Under the pieces are notes generated by a model, which made no database searches, was not told the DNA's origin, and worked only from the letters and a program-made list of their open reading frames with translations. A stretch of DNA of 64,000 nucleotides from Sequoia sempervirens (Eukaryota; Streptophyta; Pinopsida; Cupressales; Cupressaceae), in the NCBI GenBank assembly GCA_007258455.2, contig VDFB02193867.1:530196863-530260862 (forward strand), written 5' to 3'. Below, piece after piece: positions 37,011 to 49,226 of the stretch (position 1 is the stretch's first letter; the number at the start of each line of letters is the position of its first letter). A program made the position numbers and the translations under genes.

Positions 37011-37615
37011 ATCTTATAGTTATGAATTTATTGAATTCGGTTCGATGGATATTTTGTGTGATGAATTTATAAATTTGATTGGATGGATATTTTTAGTGAC
37101 GTGAATTTATGATTTTGGTTGGATGGATATTTTTAGTGACATGAATTTATGAATTTGGTGGAATTTATGAACTTAAAATGATGAATTTATAATAGTATGT
37201 ATTTTATGACTATCTACTAGATCATGATTTCTCATGTTGGAAAAATTTAATATTTATATGTGTTCGACATAAAATGAGATTTTTGTGAATGTTTCAAGCT
37301 CATTTTTTAGTATGTACATGTATTAAAATTGCATAGTTCTAGATCTTAAATTTTGAAATTTGTATGTATGTACATAGTTTAGTTGAATGATGTATGCATG
37401 CAAATTATGCATCGTATTTTTTATTTTAAATGTATGTACATTTTAAATTTTGAATTTTGTATGCACATGCTCAAGTTCAATAAATGTATACATGTATGCA
37501 CATCCTATTTAAACAAATTTGCATATGTGTTTCAAATTTAACTATTTCTTGTAATTTTGTAAGTTTGTATATTAATTTTGTATTATTTAATGCAAGTGTA
37601 CTTATATCTAATATC

Positions 37616-39903
37616 ATGGATCAATTTAACATTAGTGATATCATCAATCCAGCACCTCAACCACCTCCATCTCCCCCTCCACCTCCACCTCCACCTCCAC
37701 CCCCTCAACCTAATATCCCACCTCCAACACCCATTGCATCTGATGAGGCTCGCTTGTGAGCACGCATAAATGATCAAGTGGCATCCATTCAAAATTAAAT
37801 CAATGCTATGCAAAATCAAGCATTGATTCCACCACATGTGAGACGTTTTGCATCTATGATGCAAAAATTTGTGGATGCCATTAGGACTATTGATTCTAAT
37901 CTAGATAGGCATCAACAAGAAAGAGAGCAGATGAGACAATTTTATGTAGCCGGTCTCTCCTATAAACAAATTTTAGACCTTAAAATAACAAAATCCCATC
38001 TAGCCCCTTACTTTCTTGACCCTGTTACTTGATAGCCCATTCCTCCCAATAAATCTAGAATATCCATGAGGTGGTGTATACATCCACAGATGAGTGCACA
38101 TTTTTGGGATCGATGGTATATGGTATTTGATAGTCCACCACATGCTAATTTGGAGGTCCCATTGTATTTTTTGAGGAAACTATACATGTAGAGTTTCTTA
38201 TGGGTCAAAAGCCCAATTATTTTGATTTTAAATCATTTTACGGTGTTGGTGGTGGCATGCTACAATAGAGGTTAGGGGAAAGGGTTGATCCCAAATGCCC
38301 CATGTCTGTGCAACCCCTTGTTGCTCTTGGTTTTTCCATTCCCACACCTATGCATCAACATGTGGTGGTCTCAACATTAGGATCCCTTAGTATGCTCACA
38401 GGAGACCTTGATCAGCATGCTCCTACAATAGCAAGTAGGGAGCATAGAGACGACGATGATGGAGTGTTTTATGGAGTTGGTCTAAGTACCACTCCAGGAG
38501 TGTCGAGACCACATGTATGTAAGTTATTTTCCATCATTTATGCTATGGACCCGATCAGGCCACACCTAGTTCGAGTGGACATGGAGATTCTAGAGGTTCA
38601 TCTTGTTGCCTCAGTTCATTTGTATAATTTCCTACAACAGATCATCACCCTGAGGACACTGCGTCACAGGTATAAATATGCATCTACATGTTCATTTTAT
38701 AAGAATTTTAATGAATGTATATATCAAAGAAAAGTTTGCAATACATTTTAACAATCAAACTATTTGGTGTATAGATGACACTAATGATGGGGTAATCATC
38801 TACTCCGTGAGTACATACATCAACACCAGTGCTAGTCGGCAACCCTTATGGGGTATTTTGATTTCAATTTTTTAAATTATATATGAAATGATTTTTAACT
38901 TGAGTTTAAAATTTATAATTGAATCATGAACATATGTTTTAAATATTTATATTGGTTTAGGGGATTCAATCAACTTCTATGTTGATTCCACCTGAGGAAT
39001 TGTTGGGCACTCCTCCACTATTGAGCATCGTAGATCAGGGGCAGGTACATTTATATTGTAATTTTTTAACTTACATTAGTATAGTTACAATTATAAATTT
39101 TGAATTCACTATATATCAAATGTGCATGTACACTTGTAAATATTATAAGCATTAAATGTCTACATGTATGTCTAGGTTGATATGACAATGAGAATGGGCA
39201 TCAGAAAAACATTAGATGTTGAGGCTACTCATGAGGCATCTGAATTTCAAGTTGTTTAAAAACAATCTACACAAAATGTGCAAACTTGAATATATATATT
39301 TTAACCTAATTCAAGTATACATGCTTTAAATTTGATCTTGTAGGACTTTGTTAGTGTGACTTTCTGTCATGACTCAGTCATAGTTACACCTCCAGGAGGA
39401 CATGTAGAGCAAGCTCCATATATCATGGTAATTTAATTTTATTATTATATTTAAAGTCAATTACAAATTATATATTATGAATAACTTTAATTTTAAATTT
39501 TAAATTATATATATATATAATATGAGCTAATACATGTTTTAAATTCTTTTTCTTTTATAGCATGAGACAGATCTTGTAGTTGAGCATGTACAAACAGGTC
39601 CTGGAGAAATTAAATTGAATTAAATCATTTTTAATTGTAGACTTACATCTAATTTCAACTTTCTTTGTCTTGTTTATGTAGATTGATTCAGAGAATTTAG
39701 ATATTGGTTCAGGTGCACCAAAGCATCCAGACCCAGATATGATGGTAATTTGATTTTATGATGAATTATAAATTAAATTTTCATTAAATCATTCTTCATC
39801 ATCTTACATCCGATTTCATCTTTCTCTTGTACAGAGTGTTTTAGGTCATCTACATAGTCTGCATAGTGTGAAGAGGTCTCTTGATTATAGAGACAATACA
39901 TGA
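37616..39903 (+). pseudogene. multi-exon unknown gene in the putative DNA transposon
   Basis: Exon 1 starts at 37616 (MDQFNISDI), passes an 11-residue proline run, and reads RRFASMMQKFVDAIRTIDSN to about 38030 with stops at about 37757 and 37797. A frame at 38302-38669 (PLVALGFSIPTPMHQHVVV) ends at a GT donor. Short exons follow with AG/GT borders: 38775-38806, 38961-39044 (84 nt), 39176-39250 (75), 39344-39427 (84), 39561-39597, 39682-39744 (63) and 39835-39903 (69, ending in TGA). Most are multiples of three in phase 0. No domain is recognised. It converges on the transposase-like gene at 43.2-46.3 kb and may be its accessory ORF. Confidence 0.55.
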
Positions 39904-40450
39904 CCTAAACATGATTTTATGGGTTATATTTGATTATTTCATGGACTACATATTTGGTTTCTCGTGTACTCTATTGGACTTTATATTTCATGGGTCAAGT
40001 ACTTTGTTGGACTTTAGTTCATGGGTTGTACTCTGACGGACTTTATTTCATGTGCTTAATATATTGGTTTCATGCACTTAATATGTTGTAAATTATGGAC
40101 TTTATTATTGTTCAATTTTAATTTATGCATTTTATGTTCATAGTCAAGGCATTAATATAGGACATTAATGTGAAATTAAATATAAATATGAAATTAAAGC
40201 TGAAATTAATAAGACATTTTAATATTTGTACTTTACAAATTTAGTGATCCCATACATGATATGTACATTCAATAATTAGCGATAATTAGTCAATGAACTT
40301 ATTCAATTCACGTCAATCAATAATTAATCAATAAATCATAATTTACAAACAAAAGCAATTTGCTTATATACCACAAAGGATGAAATTTTTAGAAATAAAC
40401 AATACCATACAAGATTAGAGAACAAAATCATTAATAAATTCTATAAATAG
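39904..40450. other. 3' flank of the multi-exon gene
   Basis: AT-rich with no reading frame. At 39920-40100 a degenerate repeat of GGACTTTATTTCATGGG type may be the 3' UTR. Nothing else is seen. Confidence 0.45.
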
Positions 40451-40825
40451 TAGCATCCAACACTAATTTATAAGTTATCAAAACAAATAATAGCATCCAA
40501 TACTAATTTATAATTTGTCAAAACAAATAATAGCATCCAATACTAATTTATAAGTTGTCAAAACAAATAATAGCATCTAATACTAATTTATAAGCTATCA
40601 AAACAAATAATAACATTCAATACTAATTTATAAGTTGTCAAAACAAATAATAGCATCCAACACTAATTTATAGGTTGTCTTAAGGGGATGTCTTAAGGGG
40701 TCCTAATACGACATCTTAAAGGGATCAAAGGAGAGTATAATTAAATATAAATAATAGCATCCAACACTAATTTATAAGCTTTCAAAACAAATAATAGAAT
40801 CCAACACTAATTTATAGGTTGTCTT
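40451..40825 (+). repeat. 40-bp tandem repeat
   Basis: Units start at 40451, 40491, 40531, 40571, 40611 and 40651 with exact 40-bp spacing and the core TAGCATCCAAYACTAATTTA. Two further units follow a spacer at 40748-40825. Confidence 0.93.
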
Positions 40826-41390
40826 AAGGGGATGTCTTAAGGGGTCCTAATACAACGTCTTAAGGGGATCAAAGGAGAGTATAATTAAGTATAAATATTT
40901 AGTGATATAAACAAGTATTATACTTTAGGGTGATTCATCATAACAAATGATATAATTAAATATGATATTTAGGATATGTGATAATACAACACGTCTTAAG
41001 GGGGTGTCTTAAGGGGTCCTAATATGACGTCTTAAGGGGATCAAAGAAGAGTATAATTAAGTATAAATATTAAGTGATATAAACAAGTATTATACTTTAG
41101 GGTGAGTCATCATAACAAATGATATAATTAAGTATGATATTTAGGATATGTGCTAATACGACATGTCTTAAGGGGATGTCTTAAACGGTCCTAATATGAC
41201 GTCTTAAGGGGATCAAAGAAGAGTATAATTAAGTATAAATATTAAGTGATATAAACAAGTATTATAAGTTTTAGGGCGAGTCATCATAACAAATGATATA
41301 ATTAAGTATAATATTTAGGATATGTGTTAATATGACACGTCTTAAGGGGATGTCTTAAGGGGTCGTAATATAATTTCTTAAGGATATAAT
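40676..41390 (+). repeat. longer tandem repeat with CTTAAGGGG modules
   Basis: Repeated blocks of roughly 180 bp contain GTCTTAAGGGGATGTCTTAA, GGTCCTAATAYGACGTC and GAGTATAATTAAGTATAAAT. The CTTAAGGGGATCAAA phrase links this array to the repeats at 35640-36200 and 43195-43290. Confidence 0.85.
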
Positions 41391-42850
41391 TGATTTAAAC
41401 AATAATTTATGCATGATATTTAATGATTATACAATCAAATATAAAGTTTCAAAGTAGGAAAACATGCACATTTAACAAACAAAATATATAGAATATTGAT
41501 TTTGATACATAAAAGTACATAGAGTACATAACTATGTATGTACATGTATTTGTAATTTATACAAAATGTTTAATTGTGTAAGTATGTATGTACATATATG
41601 TCATCTCAAACTAATGTTTACAAAATTTGGATATGCCATCTCAAGAACATCTCAAACTTGTGCCCAGAATGTAGTAGGTCTTCACGCCACCTAACATCAA
41701 AAAGGTACAATAAATATCAATGAAATCATCAAAACATACATATTTTAATTTATATAAAACTATCTATATGTACACAACTCAAGTGCCTGCATTTAAAAGT
41801 ATTCCACACGTGTGTAGCTTGAATCCAGGCATCCTCTCCTTTTTTTTTTCAAAGTATGAGATCAATGCAATGATGGCTTAAGGATACAAAAAAGGATAAT
41901 AAATCAATTTTAACTATTAATGTACAAGCAATATCAATATATAATCAAAACATGTATTTAAATATAATGTAACTAATAATTACCTATTTTTATCAAATAT
42001 TCCATGTTGTCTAGGTTGAATCTACATGGACTAGATACTTTTTGCGATTATGGCTTAAGGATCTATAAAAGGACAATTTAAATCAATTTCAACTAATAAC
42101 ACACTTGACCAATATCAAAACATGTATTTAATCTATTTAAAAGACCCTGTGTTGGAAGTGGATTCACTCTGAGAGGGGGGGTGAATCAGAGTGATATAAA
42201 TTTTTAACTTTTGACTTTGAAAACACAATGAATTTTTTTACTAATTTAAACCTAAGTAAAATGTGAAGTTGTATATCAATGAAGCTATATACAATAGCCA
42301 ACTTAAAAATACAAATCTGACTATGTATCAACTCTGTGAGCAAGCAATATTCCTCATATGAATTGAAGCCAAATACCATAGTGAATTCCATTTGTCTGCA
42401 CATGGAGCATATAACATTAGTACCATCAAAAACTAAACATAATCACAATGCTACAACTCTTAATGTGATATTGAATGCCAAAACCAAGTATGCCAAAACT
42501 GAATATGAACAAGAGTGCCAATATCATGATCAAGAATGCCAAGCATTAGTCAATTTGAACTATATGTCATCCTTGTTGTACATGTATGTGGCCAACAAAA
42601 TCAACAGTGTAAAGCATCATATGAAGATCAAACCACCAAACTAATATGAGCCAATGGCATGTAAAAAAAATAACATTAACACTATAAATCAACTGTATCC
42701 AACATATGACTGCATGAATGGGAATCACTGAATATTTATACCAGTTGATGCTTGTAACTCAAATATAGGAGTTCACATCACATTTGCATCTTCATTGCAA
42801 CTCAAATACAGGATTTCACATCACATTTGCATCTTTAGCCAGATAGAAAG
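41391..42850. other. AT-rich stretch without supported genes
   Basis: No gene is supported. At 42166-42194 CACTCTGAGAGGGGGGG and TGAATCAGAGTG form an 8-bp-armed inverted repeat around a G run, a motif often seen next to plant retroelement ends. A 102-codon frame at 42336-42644 has no recognisable content. Confidence 0.4.
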
Positions 42851-43054
42851 TGTGCACAAGCACAAAAATATATATGCAAATGTATACCTCATCAAGAATT
42901 TTCCAAGATGAAGTTTCCAAGTCATATTCCAACCACATTGAAACATGATGTGTGTGCACAAGCACAAAAATATATATGAAAATGTATACCTCATCAAAAA
43001 AATTCCAAGATGAAGTTTCCAAGTCATATGCCAACCACATTTTTCAACCTCTTT
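42851..43054 (+). repeat. 102-bp tandem duplication
   Basis: Two copies, starting at 42851 and 42953, share TGTGCACAAGCACAAAAATA and CCAAGATGAAGTTTCCAAGT. On the minus strand each encodes MWLxYDLETSSW followed by a GAG-GTATAC donor-like site, so it may be a duplicated 3' exon of the transposase-like gene. Confidence 0.85.
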
Positions 43055-43242
43055 AAAAAAAAACAATAATTGCATTTTCTCTTTTAATATCTTTACCATT
43101 CTTTCTTGTCAGGTATTTAATTAGCCAAGTGCTAACAACCACCACCAATCCTATTGGAAAACATGAAAACCATCATCAAATAAGTTCTCAAAATTTTCTT
43201 AAGGGGGTCAAAGACATTCTAAAAATTTGCTTAAGGGGATCA

Positions 43243-46200
43243 AAAACTTGTAATCAAAATTTGCTTAAGGGGATGTCTTAAGGGGATCATTGTACCTATT
43301 GGATTATGATAGCCATCATCATCTTCTCGAGGTGATATTAACTTATGTTTAGTCTTCACACAACGAGCTAACCAATATTTTATTTCCTCTTCATTCCCCT
43401 CAAGTGTAACAACAGCATACACGTCCTACAAACAAAATTTGATTTAATAACTTGTGCATATCCATATAAATAATTTAGTATTACAAAATAACTTAATAAA
43501 GTGAAATAAAATGAAATAAATTGTATTAAATTACCTTCTTGTACAAGGTATGAAACACGGTCATAGTCTTCAGATGCAAACACTTGATCATTTTCTTCAA
43601 TAGTTCTTTCATATTGATCGTGTGCTTGTGCAGGTGTCAACGATCTTTGCTCCCACTGTTCAACCCATTCTATATTTTCACATGCTTCCCAATCTCCTAA
43701 GATACAAAACTGATAAAAACATGCAAGCTCCCTTGTCCAGATAATCCATGTGCTTGTTGTCAAACTCCTAAATGAATGCCATTTAGTAGATCCACTTATT
43801 GTCTCACAGTCAACTCTAGGTACAATGTTCTCTTCTTCAACCAACCAAAAGAATCGATGAACTATAGAGTACTCACTCGAACTAGGTACAGATAATCTTG
43901 TATTGCACCAATCCACAATCCCACGTGCATCTTTAAATTTAACTACATACTCAAATTTTAATTGTTCTCTAGCAAGAATTATTTTGACACACGCACTAGC
44001 TCCATCATGTTCTCCTTTACCATGCCTAGCTTCAAAAAAACTCCATATATGTTGGACATTAAGTTCCTTGTGAACCCTACTTAACCAATAGAACATTCAA
44101 GAATTCTTGAACTACCTCGTACTATTATCTGACCATATGAGGTGTTCTATCATTTGGATTCCTCTTTCTCTTAAATTTCTATAAAATATATTGAAAGAGT
44201 ATTGAAAAACCTCTGACGAGTGTAACTGGTTGTCACTCAAATAAAAATGATACTCCCTCAAGACTTTTCTATCATCCTTAGTGCTATCATTTGCATGTCT
44301 ATAAACAATATGGACAAACATAGCTACTTGCACTGAATTATAATACTATGATTGAATTTCCTCTTGCATAGCTATCTAAGTATAATTTTCTGTAAAATCA
44401 ACCACTGAAAATATAATACCAATTGGAAATGTGTTTCTCCATGCGCGAAATTGGCCATCAAGCCATCGAGCATGTTGAGAGTGCATGACATATTTTGGTA
44501 CAATCTTATTCTTAAATTCACTCATGAATGCATGTACACTAACTTTTTGTGTAACTAAATCAAAACGCTTTCCTATTTTTCTATCGTATAAAGAATATTC
44601 AACATTCTTAATTCTTTTAATATCTACTAATTGTTGTCCAAAATTATTATCAACACTTTCATGCATACAAATTCTTAAGAATGAAAGATTTCCACAGCTA
44701 ATGCATTGCCCAGAAATACAAGAACTTAAATAAAAAAATTTACCATTAGATCTTTCACAAAATAAACCTAATATAAACTCCCTTATTACTTCAGGTGGCA
44801 TATTAATATTGTATTCCTGTATAATCATGTTAGTATGCAAGGTACAACGTATATATCGAAAAACATCATAAAAATAACGAAATTGAACATGTGTTTTACA
44901 ACAACAAGATATTTGTTGCTTATTAATTTTTACATACCATGGTTTACATTTTTCAAAAGACCTTTGACTTATTTTAATATTACCAGGTAACACTAAATCA
45001 CCACAAAATTTTCTATAAAATTTAGTTTGTGTTGTATCTAATAGGTGTTTTGGGTGAGGATCGTGAACTTTGGACCCCACCCTTAATTTTAAAACATCTC
45101 TAGCATTAGATGATACCCTAGTAAATTATCATGCCAATATTTTTCAATCAAAGATTTAATTTCAACATTTAATTTCATATCAGACCTCGGGAGTCAACCA
45201 TTGAAACTCCTTGGAACATTGTTTGATAGGATCATTTTCTATACTTTCTCTTCTTTTTGCCACTCTTAGCAATGTTTTAGGATGTATTTTTAAAACTTCA
45301 CTAATATTTCTTACCATTCTTTTATTTAAAATTGCTTTATTAACTATAGCAGTTTTTATAGCTCTTCTTGCTATATTTTAATCTTTAGATTGACTATTTT
45401 TCCCAATAGATTGAATGGCACTAGCAACAGTAGACATAGCATGTTTTAATGATTGATCTTTTCTTCTTGGTTTAACAAAAAATCCTAACCTAAGTTTCAT
45501 TATTTTTCTCATTTTTTGCATTCGCATTAATTGCATCATTAGTTGACATTGAAATGCAAGTTTTTTACGATAAAAATAATCTTTTGTATATTCTATTCGC
45601 ATGTGTTCTTATTTGCCTCCAAGAAATCTTACCAGGAAGATTATCCAAAACATCACTTTCAATTTTAAAAAAATTATTTCATTAAATTCAACATCACATT
45701 CTAGATTTTTCATTTTCATTTTCATTTTCATCAACAAAACGGTTTTCGTTTTCATTTTCAACAAAAGGATCATTCTCATTTTCATTTTGAACAAAATATT
45801 TTTCATTTTCATTTTAAACAAAATATTTTTCATTCTCATTTTCATTTTCAACAAAAGATTTTTCATTTTCATTTTCAACAAAAGATTTTTCTTTTTCATT
45901 TTCAACAAATTCTATAAAAATTTCATCTCTCAGAATATTATCAATGTCAACATCATTAAGTCCAGCATCTTGTAAAACTTCTACATACGAATTTTCCATT
46001 TCACTAAAATGTGGATTTGAAGACATACCTAGATTTGAGCCTATTGAAACATTCTCCATAGCATTGAAAGAGGGATTTGAAGACATACTAGGACTTGTTT
46101 GTATAATCATATTATTTTCCAAATTGACTTCTTGCAAATTAGCTTTATCTATAACCATGGTCTCCTCAATGTTTTCATCTTCAATAGTTGTGGAATTGGA

Positions 46201-46338
46201 TGCTCCACCATCATTCATTGATTTAATTCTCATTCTTCTTTCTCTTTGTCTTTGTTTCTCCTTATCTCTCTTTGCTTCAATTTCTTTAGGAGTCAATGTC
46301 TTCCTATCTTTCCTCTTATTACGAACTTGTGAACCCAT
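43243..46338 (-). pseudogene. transposase-like gene with DFTENY and HGKGEHDG motifs
   Basis: Starts at 46338 with a basic N-terminus (KRKDRKTLTPKEIEAKRDKE), then an acidic ENEN-repeat region over a microsatellite. A shift near 45560-45600 leads into one frame held from 45602 to 43540. That frame holds a Cys/His-rich part, HARWLDGQFRAWRNTFPIGI ending in DFTENY (about 44380), EYHFYLSDNQLHSSEVFQYS, a WSDNSTR site and FFEARHGKGEHDGASACVK (about 43985-44040). This series of acidic residues is like a DDE/D transposase family I recall only as uncharacterised plant and animal proteins. Stops at 44376, about 44355, 44112 and about 44097 fit C-to-T decay. A gap at 43426-43534 with GT/AG-like borders precedes DVYAVVTLEGNEEEIKYWLA. 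Confidence 0.65.
45690..45910 (+). repeat. ATTTTC-rich microsatellite inside the transposase-like gene
   Basis: CATTTTCATTTTCAACAAAA units repeat irregularly. In coding sense they give ENENEKSFV repeats; in another frame they give a Lys/Met-rich artefact. Slippage here is a likely cause of the nearby frame shift. Confidence 0.85.
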
Positions 46339-46791
46339 GATTATAAAATTCTCAAGCACAAATGAATGTCAATAGTGAAATTATTCAAAAAATTCAATCC
46401 AAATTGTAAGTTGAAGACCTATAAGGACAAAATTCTTCCTCTTGTGTTCCTCAAAACAAGTAGAAAGCTAGCACAATTCCACTTTAAAAACTATTTTCTT
46501 GATGCCTCCTTTCAAAAATTGAATCCATATTGCAAGTTGAAGACGTATAAAAATAAAAGTCTTCCTCTTTTGTTCCTCCAAACGAGTAGAAAACTAACAC
46601 AATTTCACTTCAAAAACTATTTACATGATGCCTCCTTTGAAAAATTCAATCCAAAATGCAAGTTCAACACCTATAAAGACAAAATTTGATGAAAAATAGC
46701 CCAATATGTCGCAGTCGGCCATACATGTGAAGTTGCAGACTTCACAATAAACTTTGCCAGTAATTTTTTTTTAAAATGGTTAAAAAGAACA

Positions 46792-47045
46792 TGGATCCTG
46801 ATTATAAAACAGGTTCTTGTTTAATTAAAAATGGGATTTTGTTTAATTAAAAATGGCATCCTGTTTAATTAAAATCAGGATCATGTTTCCCAATATTAAG
46901 TGTGGGAACCATTGACATGGAAACGGGATCCCATTTCCCTATCAATGGTTACCACATTTAATATTATAAAAAGGGATCCTGATTTACAAAACGAGATCCC
47001 ATTTTGTAAATAGGATACTGATTTACAAAACGGGATCTTGTATCC
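46792..47045. repeat. GGGATCC palindrome cluster, right
   Basis: Contains GGATCCTGATT at about 46795, CGGGATCCCATTT at about 46926, AGGGATCCTGATTTACAAAA at about 46973 and GATACTGATTTACAAAACGG near 47026. These match the module of the left cluster at 32994-33235, with more decay. Confidence 0.65.
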
Positions 47046-47879
47046 TATTTTTAAAAATTTGAAATTCCCCTTGCTTTATGGTCAAGTTTTTGGCTTGTAT
47101 TCTGGTTCGAGAAAAGCATTGGAAATCTGAACCTAGGCCTTCAACCTGGTTTGATCTGCAAGTTGAAGGTCCTAACAATGTCAAAGAAAAATAGTGAGTT
47201 TGGACATATGGCTAACAACTTTTTTTTTAGAATTTTTTGATGAAATTAAAACCTGTTATAGATGAGACCGTGCAGATTCTAAATATGTAAAAAAAAATCA
47301 ATTGGATTATTTTTTCTATTTTTTAAAATTAATTTCTGATGAAACTGGTCCATAAACTTTAAATATCAAGGTTTTTTACTATTTTAATAACTTTTATCAA
47401 CATAACATTTTCACAAATGGATTGCATGAGAACGTATACTTCAAACAATTCTTTTCAATTTAAAAAAAATCAAAAAATGATAAGTTTCGCTCATCTTATG
47501 CATGACGTACATGATGATTTTTCAAAATGACAAATATGGCTAATAAAAATTTAACAAAAAAAATATTCAATAAAAAATTACAAAAAAATATTGAAAATGT
47601 GCTTCAATGAGTTACAAATATTTTCCCAACAATATTTAGAAAAATACGATAATTTAGGTCAAAATATGGATGACGTACACGTGCATGGTATGGTAAAAAA
47701 AAGTGACTTTTAAATAGTGGTTTTTAGAAACACCTATTGAAACTCAATTTATACCATTTGGGTATTAAAATAAATTATATATTTAGAATCTAGACTCTGA
47801 GTCCTACATTTTATGATTAGTGACTTTTTTGAATATTTCATCTCTAAGTGCTTCAAAATTTAAGGTCAAATGTGTCAAA
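47046..47879. other. AT-rich stretch without supported genes
   Basis: No gene. At 47255-47330 a GCAGATTCTAAATATG stretch is loosely like the interior of the inverted-repeat element at 58069 and 60709 (GTAGATTCTAAAA followed by a T-rich tract). Confidence 0.4.
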
Positions 47880-48436
47880 CTCTGAAAATCAAGGAAAACA
47901 CTTCCACTTTTAGGCTAAAAAGTGGATTCAACTTCTTGTCAGCACCCATCACAAGTACATATCCGAGAGTGAAGATTCAGAAGTGCAGGAAGGAAGTACA
48001 GACACAAGACTCATATATCAGTTTCTGATTTTCCAGAAAGGGAGAACTGGACCCATTCACCCATGGGAAAATGAGTCCCTGACAGCCTCTTGAAACAAGC
48101 TTTATGACAGGTGCACACTTTTTAGACCTTCTCAGATCTACCAAAACTTTGTTGTTTCTCTCTGTTTTATTCTTTGAATTGATTATCTAGGTGTTAGTTT
48201 GCATAATTGTGGTGATTTACTATTTTGAGTTTTTCTCCCAAAAGTGTTGTTTAGGTTAATACCCTTGTCCTCAATCATAAGGAAAATAGTAGATTCCCTC
48301 ATTGAGTTGACTCACCTAAGGTTTGCAGTTCAATTCTTTGTGTGGATCTCATTTCCTAATGAAAATAGGAAGGTAGGTCTATCATAACCCCATTTTCCCC
48401 GTTTCAAATTGATTAAAACCTATTTTTCTATATTTC
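47880..48436 (+). repeat. 3' half of the diverged LTR (family Z)
   Basis: GAGTTGACTCACCT and CTCATTTCCTAATGAAAATA near 48295-48370 parallel GGATTGACTCACCT and CATTCCCTAATAATAAAA near the end of the solo LTR (7928-8012). A decayed inverted repeat of the ACCCATTC type is at 48049-48079. With 32099-32985 this makes up one LTR interrupted by about 14 kb. Confidence 0.45.
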
Positions 48437-48875
48437 AACATATATAGACACATGCATGCATATATATACATACACGAATATATATATACATGAAAAAGTA
48501 TTACATCTAACTAGTTATTATCTTACCTAGTTATAAAAAATATCTCCAAGTGAGCTTAAGCATAGTGTATGTAGTGTGATAGGACCAACTAGGTAGGATA
48601 ATAAATAGTTAGGTAATAACACTTTTAACATGCTTGCTTCCATTCTTTTATTCCTCTTATATTTGTCTTGTAGTTTTTTAAGAAAGGATTTTTACGTTGT
48701 TTTTTTGTGTTTGTATAATTATAGGTTTGTATTTCATTTTATGTGGATTTATTTATATCATTTTTTGCAAGTTTGTTATTTAATTGCATGTGCATTCACC
48801 ATTTTAGTAATGTCGAGAGGAATTCTACAATGGTAGCAAGGGCATTTTGTAGATAGATGTATATAAGATATCTAT

Positions 48876-49207
48876 TTTTATGTGGGTTACTCGGGTTTTT
48901 TAGCTTGGTATGAGCCTAAAGAGACCACTTACAAGGATCTCTTACTAATGGATTTATTGTCAAGACCACTATTAGGGGGCCTCTATCCCCAAGGTATTAC
49001 CACCTTATTCAAACCTATAAGATCAATGATCTAGAAAAGGGTCATAGTTTATAAGCACAACACCTTAGTGAAGGCATACATCCTACAAACATGTTAGCCC
49101 AGTGAATACGCATTGCTTGTGAGTTAAACACCCCAATGAGAGTTTGAACCTTGGTGATCATCACAACAATGTTATGACTTGACCACTATACTACACCCTT
49201 ATTGGCA
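48876..49207 (-). mobile_element. complete tRNA-derived SINE with 19-bp target duplication
   Basis: On the minus strand, internal polymerase III promoter boxes are present: A box TAGTATAGTGG (49183-49193) and B box GGTTCAAACTC (49140-49150), 32 bp apart. The direct repeat atgtatataagatatctat flanks the unit at 48857-48875 and 49208-49226. The left end, in SINE sense, finishes CACATAAAAA, a short A tail. The body is 332 bp with no ORF; it would depend on LINE enzymes for movement. Confidence 0.9.
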
Positions 49208-49226
49208 ATGTATATAAGATATCTAT

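Noticed and set aside
37583..37864. Trp/Arg-rich minus frame
   Set aside because: Antisense of the proline-codon run in the + strand exon.
40451..41390. Regularly spaced repeats resembling a CRISPR array
   Set aside because: Repeats are contiguous without unique spacers, AT-rich, and in a plant nuclear context.
42816..43099. Two overlapping minus frames with duplicated WLxYDLETSSW
   Set aside because: As stand-alone genes they are artefacts of the 102-bp duplication; at most a duplicated exon of the transposase-like gene.
45609..45908. Lys/Met-rich 99-residue minus frame
   Set aside because: Out-of-frame translation of the ATTTTC microsatellite inside the transposase-like gene.
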